Source of the DNA: Flavobacterium aquiphilum
GTDB taxonomy: Bacteria > Bacteroidota > Bacteroidia > Flavobacteriales > Flavobacteriaceae
DNA length: 64,000 nucleotides
Direction: 5' to 3'
Assembly: GCF_027111335.1 (NCBI RefSeq)
Contig: NZ_CP114288.1
Coordinates: 2,356,001 to 2,420,000 of the forward strand
Below are positions 27,134 through 36,204 of this stretch, piece by piece. The notes under the pieces were generated by a model, which was not told where the DNA came from, did not search any database, and was given only the letters and a program-made list of their open reading frames with translations. Within the stretch, counting starts at the first letter, position 1, and every line of letters begins with the position of its first letter. Both the position numbers and the translations under genes were made by a program.

Positions 27134-28396
27134 ATGAATACAAAAACCACTGAAAAAGCATCGTTTTTAAAAGGTCTTACAGGACAGATTTTATTGGCAA
27201 TGCTTTTTGGCGCCATTTTGGGTGTTATCGTTCACAATTCTGTTGAAGCTGAAAGTGCACAGGAATTCAGCAATAAAATTAAAATGTTGGCCACTATTTT
27301 TATTAGATTGGTTCAAATGATTATAGCTCCATTGGTTTTTACAACTTTGGTTGTTGGAATTGCTAAGCTTGGAGATGTGAAAACAGTTGGGCGAATAGGA
27401 GGGAAAGCTTTGGCGTGGTTTTTTACTGCTTCATTTATTTCATTGTTGATCGGGATGTTTTATGTGAATTTATTGCAACCTGGAGTTGGCTTGAATCTGC
27501 CAAGTGTTGATATGTCTGCTGTTTCAGATGTTACGGGAAAAACTCAAAGTTTGTCTTTTGAAAATTTTATAGAGCATATTGTTCCTAAAAGTCTTTTTGA
27601 GGCAATGGCAACCAATGAAATTTTACAAATTGTAATTTTTTCTATTTTCTTTGGATTATCGGTCGCTTCAGTTGGAGATTATGCAAAACCAATAACAGAT
27701 TTTTTGGATAGAACTTCACATGTTGTTTTGAGAATGGTTAATTATGTGATGAAGTTTGCTCCAATTGGTGTTTTTGGTGCGATTGCGGGAGTTTTTGCTG
27801 TTCGCGATTTTCAGGAATTGGCCATTACTTATTTCAAATTTTTCGGTTCATTCTTGATTGGTATTGGCACACTTTGGGCGGTATTGTTTGTTGTCGGAGT
27901 ACTTTTCCTTGGAAAAAGAATAAAAGAATTAATGAAACGTATTGTTGGTCCATTAATAATTGCTTTCAGTACGACAAGTTCTGAGGCAGTTTTTCCGAAA
28001 TTAACTGAAGAATTGGAACGATTTGGAGTAAAAGATAAAATCGTTTCTTTTATGCTGCCGTTGGGATATTCTTTTAATTTGGATGGAAGTATGATGTATA
28101 TGACTTTTGCGGGTATTTTTATCGCACAGGCATACGGAATACATTTGGATTATCCTACTCAATTTACAATGCTTTTTGTATTAATGCTTACCAGTAAAGG
28201 TATTGCTGGAGTACCGAGAGCTAGTTTGGTAGTTGTTGCCGCTACTTGTGGAATGTTTAAAATACCGATCGAAGGTATTGCCTTGATATTGCCAATTGAT
28301 CATTTTTGTGATATGTTTAGAAGTGCCACAAATGTTTTAGGAAATGCTTTGGCAACTTCGGTAGTTGGTAAGTGGGAAGACAATAAGGAAAAATGA
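27134..28396 (+). CDS. Dicarboxylate/amino acid:cation symporter (DAACS family)
   Basis: A protein of 420 residues with about eight transmembrane helices and two re-entrant loops. Family motifs are visible: FIRLVQMIIAPLVFTTLVVG near the start, the serine-rich loop IAFSTTSSEAVFPKL, the NxDG-like cation/substrate site SFNLDGSMMYM, and GIAGVPRASLVVVAA. It takes up glutamate, aspartate or C4-dicarboxylates with protons or sodium across the inner membrane. The exact substrate and ion cannot be read from the sequence. It is flanked by hairpins on both sides and is probably monocistronic. Confidence 0.92.
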   Translation: MNTKTTEKASFLKGLTGQILLAMLFGAILGVIVHNSVEAESAQEFSNKIKMLATIFIRLVQMIIAPLVFTTLVVGIAKLGDVKTVGRIGGKALAWFFTASFISLLIGMFYVNLLQPGVGLNLPSVDMSAVSDVTGKTQSLSFENFIEHIVPKSLFEAMATNEILQIVIFSIFFGLSVASVGDYAKPITDFLDRTSHVVLRMVNYVMKFAPIGVFGAIAGVFAVRDFQELAITYFKFFGSFLIGIGTLWAVLFVVGVLFLGKRIKELMKRIVGPLIIAFSTTSSEAVFPKLTEELERFGVKDKIVSFMLPLGYSFNLDGSMMYMTFAGIFIAQAYGIHLDYPTQFTMLFVLMLTSKGIAGVPRASLVVVAATCGMFKIPIEGIALILPIDHFCDMFRSATNVLGNALATSVVGKWEDNKEK

Positions 28397-28439
28397 AATA
28401 AATAAAAGAAATTTAAGCTCTTTTTTGATTATAATGGTA

Positions 28440-28470
28440 AAAGCAGTTATAATTTTAATGTAACTGCTTT
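28440..28470 (+). terminator. Terminator after the symporter gene
   Basis: A perfect 10-bp stem (AAAGCAGTTA / TAACTGCTTT) followed by T8. Confidence 0.88.
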
Positions 28471-28541
28471 TTTTTATCATATCTGTGTGAATTTTTTTAA
28501 ATATTCTCAGTTTTAATGTGATATATCAATAGATTATAATG

Positions 28542-28549
28542 TATATTTG
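28542..28549 (+). promoter_or_regulatory. Flavobacterial -7 box TATATTTG of the hybrid kinase gene
   Basis: An exact TAnnTTTG match 19 bp before ATG 28569. The predicted leader is very short. Confidence 0.5.
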
Positions 28550-28568
28550 GGAAATGTAATTACTATTT

Positions 28569-30776
28569 ATGTCCCAAATGAGAGTAGTTTTATTTATTCT
28601 TTTATGGTTTAATTTTTTTGGCTGTACAATAATCGGCCAAACGAAATTGCCTATAAAGGATGAAATACATAAATTAACTTCACGAGCAACCAAACTGCGA
28701 CAATCTGGTGATTTTGAAAAATCTTTACTGGTTTCAAGATTGGCTTTACGGAAATCGATCGCTATTCGTGATAATGCCCTCATTGCTGAAAACTATAATA
28801 ATGTTGCGGCTAACTATAATGACTTAGTCGAATTTGACAAGGCAATTTTCTACTACAATAAAGCTTTAAATTACGCTAATTTTACTCAAAACGATACCAT
28901 AAAACAAAGGGTTAATAATAATCTTGGAAATGTCTATTGTTTTGAAAAAAAGAGATACGAAAAAGGAATTCAATATTATAGAAAAGCACTCCAATACAGT
29001 GAGAAAATAAAGGATTCTGCCCAAATGGCCTTTACCAATTTAAATATAACTTGGGCCTTTTTTGATATTGGAAGATTTAATGAGGGAGAAAAGAGTTTAA
29101 AAATGATTAATTCCTATTATCAGAAGCATCACAATGATTTGATTATTGTGATACTTAACATGCTTAATGGGATGTATTACAATTTTAAGAATCAGGACGA
29201 GCAAGCCAAATTGTATTTTGAAGAAGCAATCCGATTGGGGAAAAAGCTAAATGAAAAGTCAGATTTATCCTTTTCACATTTAGAGTATTCAAAGTTTTTA
29301 TTGAAGCGAAAAGAATATAAAAAGGCTTATGAAAACTTAGAATTGTACACGAAGCTCAATGATGAAATTTATGCCGAAGAGAAATTGGAAAAAGCAAATG
29401 TACAAGGAATCAATCTTGAATTGGATGAATATAAAAGGACAATCGATAAAATTGAAAATGAAAAGGTCCTGCAATATCAAAGTTTAAAAAAATCAAGGAT
29501 TATTGTGCTACTTTTCATAATAGCCATTTTTGTTTTGTTACTTTTCCTGAATTCCCTGATAAAAAATAATAAGTTTAGATTGAAAGCTAATGCCGATCTC
29601 ATGGCTGCCAATAAAGAATTAATAATAGCCAATCAAAAAGCTGAGGAATCTTCTATTCTGAAAACCCAGTTTGTTTCTACTATAAGTCACGAATTAAGGA
29701 CGCCTTTGTATGGAGTCGTCGGGATTGCTGATCTGTTACTGGAGGAGCACAAAGAGCTTGCTTCGAGTCCACATTTAAATTCTTTAAAATTTTCAGCGCG
29801 TTATTTATTGTCTTTGGTTAATGATATTTTACAAATCAATAAGATTGAAGAAAATAAAATTATCCTTGAAAATTTTACTTTTAATTTGGCTGATGAATTT
29901 TATATGATAAAGAATTCATTGTCTTTTATTTCTCAAAAAAATAACAATGATGTCCATATTAAAGTAGATCCTTCAATTCCGGAAAGCTTGATTGGTGATA
30001 AGCTTCGCTTTGCTCAAATCCTTATGAATTTAGTAAGTAATGCATTGAAGTTTACCAAGAATGGGGAAGTATACATTGTTGCTAAACAGCTTGAAGTACA
30101 AGGCAAGATGCATTCCATAGAAATTAAGGTTGCTGATACCGGAATAGGTATTGCGCCTTTAGATCAGGAAAAAATATTTGACAAATTTGTTCAGGTAGGT
30201 AGAAAAGAAGTCGATTATCAGGGGACAGGTCTTGGATTACCGATAGTAAAAAGGTTGTTAGAACTATTTGGTAGTGAGATAACTGTTGAAAGTCAAATAG
30301 GTAAAGGGACGACTTTTACTTTTTGCATCAATTTTGAGTGTAATGAGGTGAGAACTATCGAAATCATTAATAATATTCAAATCGATTTGACATCCAGCCA
30401 AGTATTCAATGTGCTTATTGTTGAGGACAATCGCATTAATCAGCTGATAACTAAGAAAATTATAGAGAAGAATAACTATTCCTGTGTTGTGGTTGATGAT
30501 GGTTTTAAGGCTTTGGAAATTTTGGAAAAAGAAGAATTTGACGTCATTTTGATGGATATTAATATGCCTTTGATGAATGGATTTGAAACTTCCAGAAGAA
30601 TAAGGGAAAAAGGTATGGAAACTCCAATAATTGCATTGACAGCCTTTGATAAAAACGAAATTTCCGAAGAAGCAATCCGATCAGGGATAAACGATATTAT
30701 TATAAAACCTTTTGAAGCGATTCAGCTGTTCAAAATCATTAATTGTCTTATTTTAAAAACAAAAAGCGTTGTTTGA
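28569..30776 (+). CDS. TPR-containing hybrid sensor histidine kinase/response regulator
   Basis: A protein of 735 residues in this order: signal peptide (to about residue 24), tetratricopeptide repeats (~28-280, e.g. AENYNNVAANYNDLVEFDKA), a coiled segment, one transmembrane helix (~309-331), a HisKA domain with FVSTISHELRTPLYG (phosphoacceptor His374), a HATPase domain with ADTGIGIAP and GTGLGLPIVKRLLE, and a C-terminal receiver with VLIVEDNRINQ, LMDINMPLMNG (Asp663) and IIIKPFE. No DNA-binding output domain is present, so it must pass the signal to another regulator or phosphotransfer protein. The periplasmic TPR domain presumably senses a protein or envelope signal. No partner is encoded nearby. 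Confidence 0.92.
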   Translation: MSQMRVVLFILLWFNFFGCTIIGQTKLPIKDEIHKLTSRATKLRQSGDFEKSLLVSRLALRKSIAIRDNALIAENYNNVAANYNDLVEFDKAIFYYNKALNYANFTQNDTIKQRVNNNLGNVYCFEKKRYEKGIQYYRKALQYSEKIKDSAQMAFTNLNITWAFFDIGRFNEGEKSLKMINSYYQKHHNDLIIVILNMLNGMYYNFKNQDEQAKLYFEEAIRLGKKLNEKSDLSFSHLEYSKFLLKRKEYKKAYENLELYTKLNDEIYAEEKLEKANVQGINLELDEYKRTIDKIENEKVLQYQSLKKSRIIVLLFIIAIFVLLLFLNSLIKNNKFRLKANADLMAANKELIIANQKAEESSILKTQFVSTISHELRTPLYGVVGIADLLLEEHKELASSPHLNSLKFSARYLLSLVNDILQINKIEENKIILENFTFNLADEFYMIKNSLSFISQKNNNDVHIKVDPSIPESLIGDKLRFAQILMNLVSNALKFTKNGEVYIVAKQLEVQGKMHSIEIKVADTGIGIAPLDQEKIFDKFVQVGRKEVDYQGTGLGLPIVKRLLELFGSEITVESQIGKGTTFTFCINFECNEVRTIEIINNIQIDLTSSQVFNVLIVEDNRINQLITKKIIEKNNYSCVVVDDGFKALEILEKEEFDVILMDINMPLMNGFETSRRIREKGMETPIIALTAFDKNEISEEAIRSGINDIIIKPFEAIQLFKIINCLILKTKSVV

Positions 30777-30790
30777 TAGCAACGCTTTTT
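30761..30790. terminator. Bidirectional terminator between convergent genes
   Basis: An 11-bp stem (AAAAAGCGTTG / CAACGCTTTTT) with an 8-base loop. Its 5' arm lies within the last codons of the kinase gene, and it also sits 20 bp after the hsp20 stop on the minus strand. Confidence 0.9.
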
Positions 30791-30810
30791 TTAATTTGAG
30801 ATTTTATTGT

Positions 30811-31275
30811 CTATTTGACAGTAATAGATTTTAGTTCTTTCTTTTTACCATTGTTTTTTTTGTCAATAGTAACATTCAGGATACCATCTTTGTAGGAGGC
30901 TTCTATTTTGTTTTCATCTGCATTATCTGGAAGGCTGAAAGATCTGTAGAAAGATTGGTAATTAAATTCTTTTCGAACATAATCATCTTTTTTGTTGGAT
31001 TCTTTTTTTTCTTCTTTTTCAGCAGAAATGATTAGGGTTCTGTGATCGACTTCAATTTTAAAGTCTTCTTTTTTTAAACCTGGAGCAGCAAGTTCAATTT
31101 CAAGTTTTAAGTCAGTTTCTTTTAAATTGACTGATGGTAAATTCACTCCAATTGCTGAGATATTTCTGTCTGCCCAATCAGTAATATCTCTTGTGAAAAA
31201 ATCTTCAAATAGAGGATTTACCAACTTGCTTACAACAGATGGAAATGATCCATCTCTTTTAATTAAGGTTCCCAT
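30811..31275 (-). CDS. Hsp20/alpha-crystallin small heat-shock protein
   Basis: A protein of 154 residues with a short N-terminal arm and an alpha-crystallin domain (~45-145): LKLEIELAAPGLKKEDFKIE, then a charged loop, YRSFSLPDNADENKIEASYK and the conserved DGILNVTI. The C-terminal LKSITVK contains the I-x-V anchoring motif used in oligomer assembly. It is an ATP-independent chaperone that holds unfolding proteins in the cytoplasm. It is convergent with the hybrid kinase gene and shares its terminator. Confidence 0.93.
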   Translation of the reverse strand: MGTLIKRDGSFPSVVSKLVNPLFEDFFTRDITDWADRNISAIGVNLPSVNLKETDLKLEIELAAPGLKKEDFKIEVDHRTLIISAEKEEKKESNKKDDYVRKEFNYQSFYRSFSLPDNADENKIEASYKDGILNVTIDKKNNGKKKELKSITVK

Positions 31276-31382
31276 GATTTGAATTTTTTTATGATTTTTT
31301 ACATTTTTAGTTAAAAAAAAATCTATATCAAATTTACTTAAAATATGGAGTTATAATACTGATATTTATCATATTAGATAGA

Positions 31383-31421
31383 AAAAAACACATTTTAACT
31401 TTACGTTAAAATGTGTTTTTT
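31383..31421 (-). terminator. Terminator of the DEAD-box helicase gene
   Basis: A perfect ~17-bp stem (core ACACATTTTAAC / GTTAAAATGTGT) with a 5-base loop and A/T runs on both sides, ~30 bp past the minus-strand stop. Confidence 0.88.
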
Positions 31422-31449
31422 TACAATTGCAGAATCAAATGAAGAACGT

Positions 31450-32700
31450 TTAATACCAACGTTTTTTGTTCTGTTTTGATGTTGCAGATTTTCTTGATTT
31501 ATTTTTACTTCCACTTCGATTTGAATTCTTCTGTGGTGTTGAATTATCGGTCGGACTTCCAGAATGCCAAGGATAAGGATGGTCATTGATGGTTTTAACA
31601 TCGACTTTTATTAATCTTTGAATGTCTTTCCAATAGTCTTTTTCATCTTTACTGCAAAAAGAAATGGCAATTCCTCCATTTCCTGCTCGGCCGGTTCTTC
31701 CAATACGGTGTACGTAGGTTTCTGGAATATTAGGTAAATCAAAGTTAATTACATAAGGTAATTGGTCAATATCGATACCACGGGCAGCAATATCTGTAGC
31801 TACAAGAACACCAACTTCTTTGTTCTTAAAAGCGTCAAGAACTCGTTGTCTGGTGTTTTGAGATTTATCTCCGTGAATGGCTTCGGCGGGAATCTCTCTC
31901 TTTCTAAGGGCTTTTACCACGTTGTCTGCGCCATGTTTTGTTCTAGCGAAAACAAGGACATCTGATAAATTTTCATTTTTTATCAAATGGTATAGTAAGT
32001 TTCGTTTTTCTCCCTTTTCAACAAAATAAATGCGTTGTTCTACTGTTTCGGCAGTTGACGAAACAGGCGTTACCGTAACAGTTTCAGGATCTGTAAGAAA
32101 CATTTCTGCCAATTCTCTGATGGCTATTGGCATTGTAGCAGAAAAGAAAAGGGTTTGTCTGTTTTTTTGTGTAAGTTTTACAATTTTTTTGACATCATTT
32201 ACAAAGCCCATATCCAGCATTTGATCGGCTTCATCAAGAACTAGAGTATGCAAATGGTTCAAATCGATGAAACCTTGCTTGTGTAAATCTAATAAACGCC
32301 CCGGAGTTGCAATCAATATATCGATACCTTCTTTTAAAACATCTACTTGTGGATTTTGGGAAACACCTCCAAAGATGGTCAGTTGTGTCAGATTGGTATA
32401 TTTACCGTAAGTGTCGAAACTTTGCCCAATTTGAACGGCCAATTCTCTTGTAGGGGTAATAACAAGCGCACGAATTACTTTCTTTTTTTTGGATGATCCT
32501 ACAATACGGTGTAATTGATGTATAATTGGTATGGCAAAAGCGGCTGTTTTTCCTGTTCCGGTTTGAGCGCAACCTATTAAATCTTTTCCTGCTAATACAA
32601 TAGGTATGGATTGTTCCTGAATAGGTGTTGCTTCTGTGTAGCCTTCTTCAAATACGGCTCTTTGTATACTTTTTGAAAGTGATAAATCTTCGAATAACAT
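31450..32700 (-). CDS. DEAD-box RNA helicase (RhlE-like)
   Basis: A protein of 416 residues with the complete set of motifs: Q motif region YTEATPIQEQSIPIVLAGKD, motif I AQTGTGKT, Ia PTRELAVQ, motif II VLDEADQMLD, motif III SAT in FSATMP, motif V VATDIAARGIDI and motif VI HRIGRTGRAG. The C-terminal tail (~375-416) is basic and low-complexity (SNRSGSKNKSRKS), as in RhlE-type enzymes that use it for RNA binding. It unwinds RNA duplexes in ribosome assembly or mRNA turnover, especially in the cold. It is transcribed alone on the minus strand. Confidence 0.94.
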   Translation of the reverse strand: MLFEDLSLSKSIQRAVFEEGYTEATPIQEQSIPIVLAGKDLIGCAQTGTGKTAAFAIPIIHQLHRIVGSSKKKKVIRALVITPTRELAVQIGQSFDTYGKYTNLTQLTIFGGVSQNPQVDVLKEGIDILIATPGRLLDLHKQGFIDLNHLHTLVLDEADQMLDMGFVNDVKKIVKLTQKNRQTLFFSATMPIAIRELAEMFLTDPETVTVTPVSSTAETVEQRIYFVEKGEKRNLLYHLIKNENLSDVLVFARTKHGADNVVKALRKREIPAEAIHGDKSQNTRQRVLDAFKNKEVGVLVATDIAARGIDIDQLPYVINFDLPNIPETYVHRIGRTGRAGNGGIAISFCSKDEKDYWKDIQRLIKVDVKTINDHPYPWHSGSPTDNSTPQKNSNRSGSKNKSRKSATSKQNKKRWY

Positions 32701-32844
32701 ATTTTTGATATTAAATATCTTGTATTAAGTACATAGATAAGCCAGCAAAGATAGTGTTATTTTTGAGTTTCTAAGTTTTTAGCTAAGCTCTTAAGGTTTA
32801 TTGTTTAATTGTTTAAATGTTTAGGGGCTTAATTATTTAAAGTT

Positions 32845-32876
32845 TGTTTTTTGCCTTTTGCCTTTTGCCCTTTGTT
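32845..32876 (-). repeat. TTTTGCC repeat array at the hutG 3' end
   Basis: Four near-perfect TTTTGCC units lie directly after the hutG stop codon (minus strand). It is the same family as in the efflux operon at 10311-12180. Confidence 0.75.
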
Positions 32877-32877
32877 T

Positions 32878-33918
32878 TTAAACTGTAATTGAATTTTGCG
32901 CTTTCATAAAATCGGTAACCAAGTAACCTATGAGTTTTCCAATCAAATGGTTATTTTTATCTTCACCTAGTGCTGGAGCTCCTTCAGCAATATGTAAATA
33001 GGCGGCATTTTTATTTTTTCCGAAATAATAAACGAACTGACGTAACTCTTCAATCGAAAATCCACTTAAAGTCATTGCACTACTGGCTATATTAGGAATG
33101 GCATCCAGATCAATTTCGATTCCGTAAGGATCATTTTTAATAAAATCATGAGCATTTACCATTTCCTGAGTAAAGTCTTTCTCTTTTCGAATATTGACAC
33201 TGTCGTAAGTATTGTATCGAACTCTGTCTTCAATTTTCTTAATAATGTCTAAAACACTTTTGGAAGTATAATTTTCATGAAGGCCAAAAATGAAGTACTT
33301 TTTCAAGAAACCTTCTTCAAAGGCGTATGAAAAACCGTTTCCACTGTGGCGTCCTTCCAGAATCCTGAAATCAGAATGCGCATCAAAATTAACGGCATTT
33401 ATGGCCTTTCCTTTGGCAAGCGCAGCACCTTTTATGTTTCCGTATGCGTTGTTGTGTCCTCCGCCAACAACGATTGGAATTTTACCGCATTGTATGATTT
33501 TGAAGATGATATGGGAAACTTCTTTGTCGATTTTTTCCACCAATCGACTTAATTTGGAGCGGTCATCAATATCATTGAAGTCAAGATTTTCGACTTCTTT
33601 CATTTCTTGCATTACGTTGAGTTTACCCAAAACAATGATTTGACTGCCTTTTGAAAACCTATTGTGTTGAATATTGGCTATGCTTTGAATGGCACTTTCC
33701 CAAGCCGATGCTGCTCCGGGTCTGCCGTAATTTGCCCTTATACCAATGTCTTCCGGGATGCCAAATAAGACAAATTTGACTTCGCTCGATTTCATAAAAT
33801 CAAGAGGATCAGTGTTCTTTGGAATTGTGAGTATTTTTTCGCCAAATTTAATTTCGCCACTTCTGTGATTGGTTATTTTGGCTAGATCGTTTACTGTAAG
33901 TGTGATAATTTTTTCCAT
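32878..33918 (-). CDS. hutG: Formimidoylglutamase (arginase superfamily), HutG-like
   Basis: A protein of 346 residues of the ureohydrolase fold with the manganese-binding motifs VVGGGHNNAYGN, VNFDAHSDFR and EIDLDAIPN. The start at 33918 (MEKIITLTVND) is chosen because the 30 extra codons available upstream are hydrophobic, lie in the promoter region shared with the divergent gene at 34007 and do not match the family. Formimidoylglutamase hydrolyses formimidoyl-glutamate to glutamate and formamide, the last step of histidine breakdown. An arginase or agmatinase cannot be excluded from motifs alone, but hutI lies 1 kb away, which supports the histidine pathway. Confidence 0.85.
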   Translation of the reverse strand: MEKIITLTVNDLAKITNHRSGEIKFGEKILTIPKNTDPLDFMKSSEVKFVLFGIPEDIGIRANYGRPGAASAWESAIQSIANIQHNRFSKGSQIIVLGKLNVMQEMKEVENLDFNDIDDRSKLSRLVEKIDKEVSHIIFKIIQCGKIPIVVGGGHNNAYGNIKGAALAKGKAINAVNFDAHSDFRILEGRHSGNGFSYAFEEGFLKKYFIFGLHENYTSKSVLDIIKKIEDRVRYNTYDSVNIRKEKDFTQEMVNAHDFIKNDPYGIEIDLDAIPNIASSAMTLSGFSIEELRQFVYYFGKNKNAAYLHIAEGAPALGEDKNNHLIGKLIGYLVTDFMKAQNSITV

Positions 33919-33975
33919 AAAAAAAATATTTCCCAAAAATAATATAATTGTATGAAGTTGCGTTATTGATATTAT

Positions 33976-33983
33976 TAAATTTG
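33976..33983 (+). promoter_or_regulatory. Flavobacterial -7 box TAAATTTG
   Basis: An exact TAnnTTTG match 23 bp before ATG 34007, with a TTG at 33958-33960 (15-bp gap, slightly short). It lies between divergent hutG and the coiled-coil protein gene. Confidence 0.55.
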
Positions 33984-34006
33984 TAAAAAAAGCAAAATAT
34001 TTTAAC

Positions 34007-34882
34007 ATGGAAAATCAAAAAAACAATCAAAGTCTTAAAGCTGTAATTGCAGTTTTGGCTATTTTATTAGTAGGTAGTTTAGTTTATATTTTCAAAATGT
34101 CTTCTGATGTTGAAACTGTACAAGCAGAAGTTGTAAAAGTTGGGTCTGAAAAAGAATCTGTTATGAAAGATTTGCAGGATCTTAAAGCAACTTATGACGC
34201 AGCTATCGCAGAAAACACATCAATGTCTGAGGAATTAATTCAGGAAAGAGACAAAGTGGTTAACTTGATGGAGGACCTAAAAAAATCAAATGGTGATTTG
34301 TCAAAATATAAAAGTCAAGTTAAAACCATGCAAAAACACATGAGTGAATTGATGAAAGAAAATGAAAGTTTGAGAAACCAGAATGTAACTTTGACTACAC
34401 AACGTGACAGCACTGTTACTGTTTTGGGTGAGCAGAAGAAATTCAATGAGGTTTTAGTTGGACAAAACGAAGAATTATCAAAAACAGTTGAAAAAGGAGC
34501 TAAATTATCAATTTTAAACCTGCAAACAGCTGCTTATAAATTAAGAAGCTCTGGAAAAGAAATTGCCACAGATAAAGCTAGTAGAGCTGATATTTTAAAA
34601 ATTAGCTTTACAATTGCTGAAAATTCAATTGCTAAATCAGGAGATAAAGATTATTATGTGCAGGTAATTGATAGTAAAAACAACGTATTAGGAGAAGCTA
34701 AAACAGTTAATTTTGGATCAAAAGAATTGTCTTATAGTTTTATTTCCAGCGTAAAATATGAAAATAAAACAGTTCAAGTTTCTCAAGATTTGCCTGGGAA
34801 AAATTTTGAAAAAGGAGTATATTCTGTAAATGTATTTGATAAAGATCAAATGGTGTCTTCGACTAATTTTACTTTGAAATAA
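34007..34882 (+). CDS. Membrane-anchored coiled-coil protein, conserved in flavobacteria
   Basis: A protein of 291 residues. One transmembrane helix (VIAVLAILLVGSLVYIF, ~13-29) is followed by a long coiled coil (~35-165, with LKATYDAAIAENTSMSEELI and KTMQKHMSELMKENESLRNQ). The C-terminal ~115 residues form a compact domain, from ILNLQTAAYKLRSSGKEIAT to FEKGVYSVNVFDKDQ, predicted to be beta-rich. The layout fits a periplasmic spacer or scaffold protein anchored in the inner membrane. Homologues in flavobacteria are labelled only as hypothetical. It is transcribed alone and ends in a terminator. Confidence 0.75.
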   Translation: MENQKNNQSLKAVIAVLAILLVGSLVYIFKMSSDVETVQAEVVKVGSEKESVMKDLQDLKATYDAAIAENTSMSEELIQERDKVVNLMEDLKKSNGDLSKYKSQVKTMQKHMSELMKENESLRNQNVTLTTQRDSTVTVLGEQKKFNEVLVGQNEELSKTVEKGAKLSILNLQTAAYKLRSSGKEIATDKASRADILKISFTIAENSIAKSGDKDYYVQVIDSKNNVLGEAKTVNFGSKELSYSFISSVKYENKTVQVSQDLPGKNFEKGVYSVNVFDKDQMVSSTNFTLK

Positions 34883-34904
34883 TAGAAGTTAGAACTACAC
34901 AAAC

Positions 34905-34940
34905 AAAAAGAGCGATATTCAGAAGAATGTCGCTCTTTTT
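34905..34940. terminator. Bidirectional terminator, convergent genes
   Basis: A 15-bp stem (AAAAAGAGCGATATT / AATGTCGCTCTTTTT, one G-U pair) with a short loop, between the coiled-coil gene and hutI. Confidence 0.9.
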
Positions 34941-34956
34941 GTTTTGGATTAAAGTA

Positions 34957-36195
34957 TTAATTTAAAACTTTTCCATTCAGAATTACGCTGTCTATTAAAT
35001 TGCTGCCAAAAGCATAAGGGAGTTGATAATAAGAAGGAATAGGCTTTGTAATTATTAAATTGGCTTTTTTGCCTTTGGTTATGCTTCCGTGTGTTTGAGA
35101 AATCCCCATTGCATAAGCACCGTTTATAGTTGCAGCATTTATGGCTTCTTCAGGAGTCATTTTCATTTTGATACAGGCTGTGGCAACCACAAGATTCATA
35201 TTTCCCGATGGAGTAGAACCCGGATTAAAATCGGTAGCAAGTGCGAGAGGAAGTCCTGCCGAAATCATTTCACGTGCCGGTGTGTAAGGGATACTTAAAA
35301 AATAAGAACAAGAAGGTAAGGCTACAGGCATTGTTTCTGTTCCTTTTAAAACTTCAATATCTTCTGGGTTCATAATTTCGAGATGATCCACAGAAAGTGC
35401 GTTAAATTTAACCCCAGCCTGAATTCCGCCGATAGAATTAAACTGATTGACATGAATTTTTGGCTTTAAGCCAAATCGAATCCCTGCTTCCATGATTTGT
35501 TCGGTTTCTTCGACCGAAAAATAGCCTGTTTCGCAGAATGCATCAACAAAATCGGCCAATTTGTTTTTGGCAATTTCAGGAAGCATTTCGTTAATGATTA
35601 AATCAAGATATCCTTTTTTATTTTCTTTGAAAACAGTAGGGAAGGCGTGAGCTCCCAGAAAAGTAGCTTTTATGGTTATCGGATAGTTTTTTGATAATTG
35701 TTGAATGACACGAAGCATTTTTAGTTCTCCTTCAACCGTGAGTCCGTAACCTGATTTTATTTCGACTGCCCCAGTTCCTAACAGCATTATTTCTTCAAGG
35801 CGTTCTTTGGATTGGTTGTAAAGGTCTTCTTCTGATGTTTCGTTCAGTTTTTTTGCCGAATTTAGGATTCCGCCTCCTCGATTGGCGATTTCCTCATAGG
35901 TCATTCCGTTAATTCGGTCAACAAATTCTTGTTCGCGATTTCCTGCATACACAATATGTGTGTGACTGTCACACCAAGAGGGCAATACCATTTTTCCGGC
36001 AGCGTCAATTGTTGTATCAACGGTAATTTTAGGTAAATCATCCATCGAACCAAAATCAATAATGATATCGTCTGTTAAAAGCAAAAAGGCGTTTTTGATT
36101 GTTGGTAAAACAGCCATTTCGACTCCTGAAACTTTTAAAATGGAATTTTCCCGAACTTGTAAAAGCTCTTTGATGTTAACGATTAATGTTGTCAT
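34957..36195 (-). CDS. hutI: Imidazolonepropionase
   Basis: A metal-dependent amidohydrolase of 412 residues. It has the metal-ligand motif DSHTHIVYAGNREQEFVDR, VEIKSGYGLT, THIHVNQF-like KIHVNQFNSIGG, the VDHLE strand and ATDFNPGSTPSGNM near the end, all typical of HutI. It opens the imidazolone ring to give N-formimidoyl-L-glutamate, the third step of histidine degradation, feeding HutG encoded at 32878. hutH and hutU are not in the window. It starts 9 bp after the stop of the glutaminyl cyclase gene, so the two are probably co-transcribed. Confidence 0.94.
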   Translation of the reverse strand: MTTLIVNIKELLQVRENSILKVSGVEMAVLPTIKNAFLLLTDDIIIDFGSMDDLPKITVDTTIDAAGKMVLPSWCDSHTHIVYAGNREQEFVDRINGMTYEEIANRGGGILNSAKKLNETSEEDLYNQSKERLEEIMLLGTGAVEIKSGYGLTVEGELKMLRVIQQLSKNYPITIKATFLGAHAFPTVFKENKKGYLDLIINEMLPEIAKNKLADFVDAFCETGYFSVEETEQIMEAGIRFGLKPKIHVNQFNSIGGIQAGVKFNALSVDHLEIMNPEDIEVLKGTETMPVALPSCSYFLSIPYTPAREMISAGLPLALATDFNPGSTPSGNMNLVVATACIKMKMTPEEAINAATINGAYAMGISQTHGSITKGKKANLIITKPIPSYYQLPYAFGSNLIDSVILNGKVLN

Positions 36196-36204
36196 TTACT
36201 CGGA

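Noticed and set aside
32878..34008. Longer hutG start at 34008
   Set aside because: The extra 30 residues are hydrophobic, overlap the start of the divergent gene at 34007 and its -7 box, and do not fit a cytoplasmic ureohydrolase.
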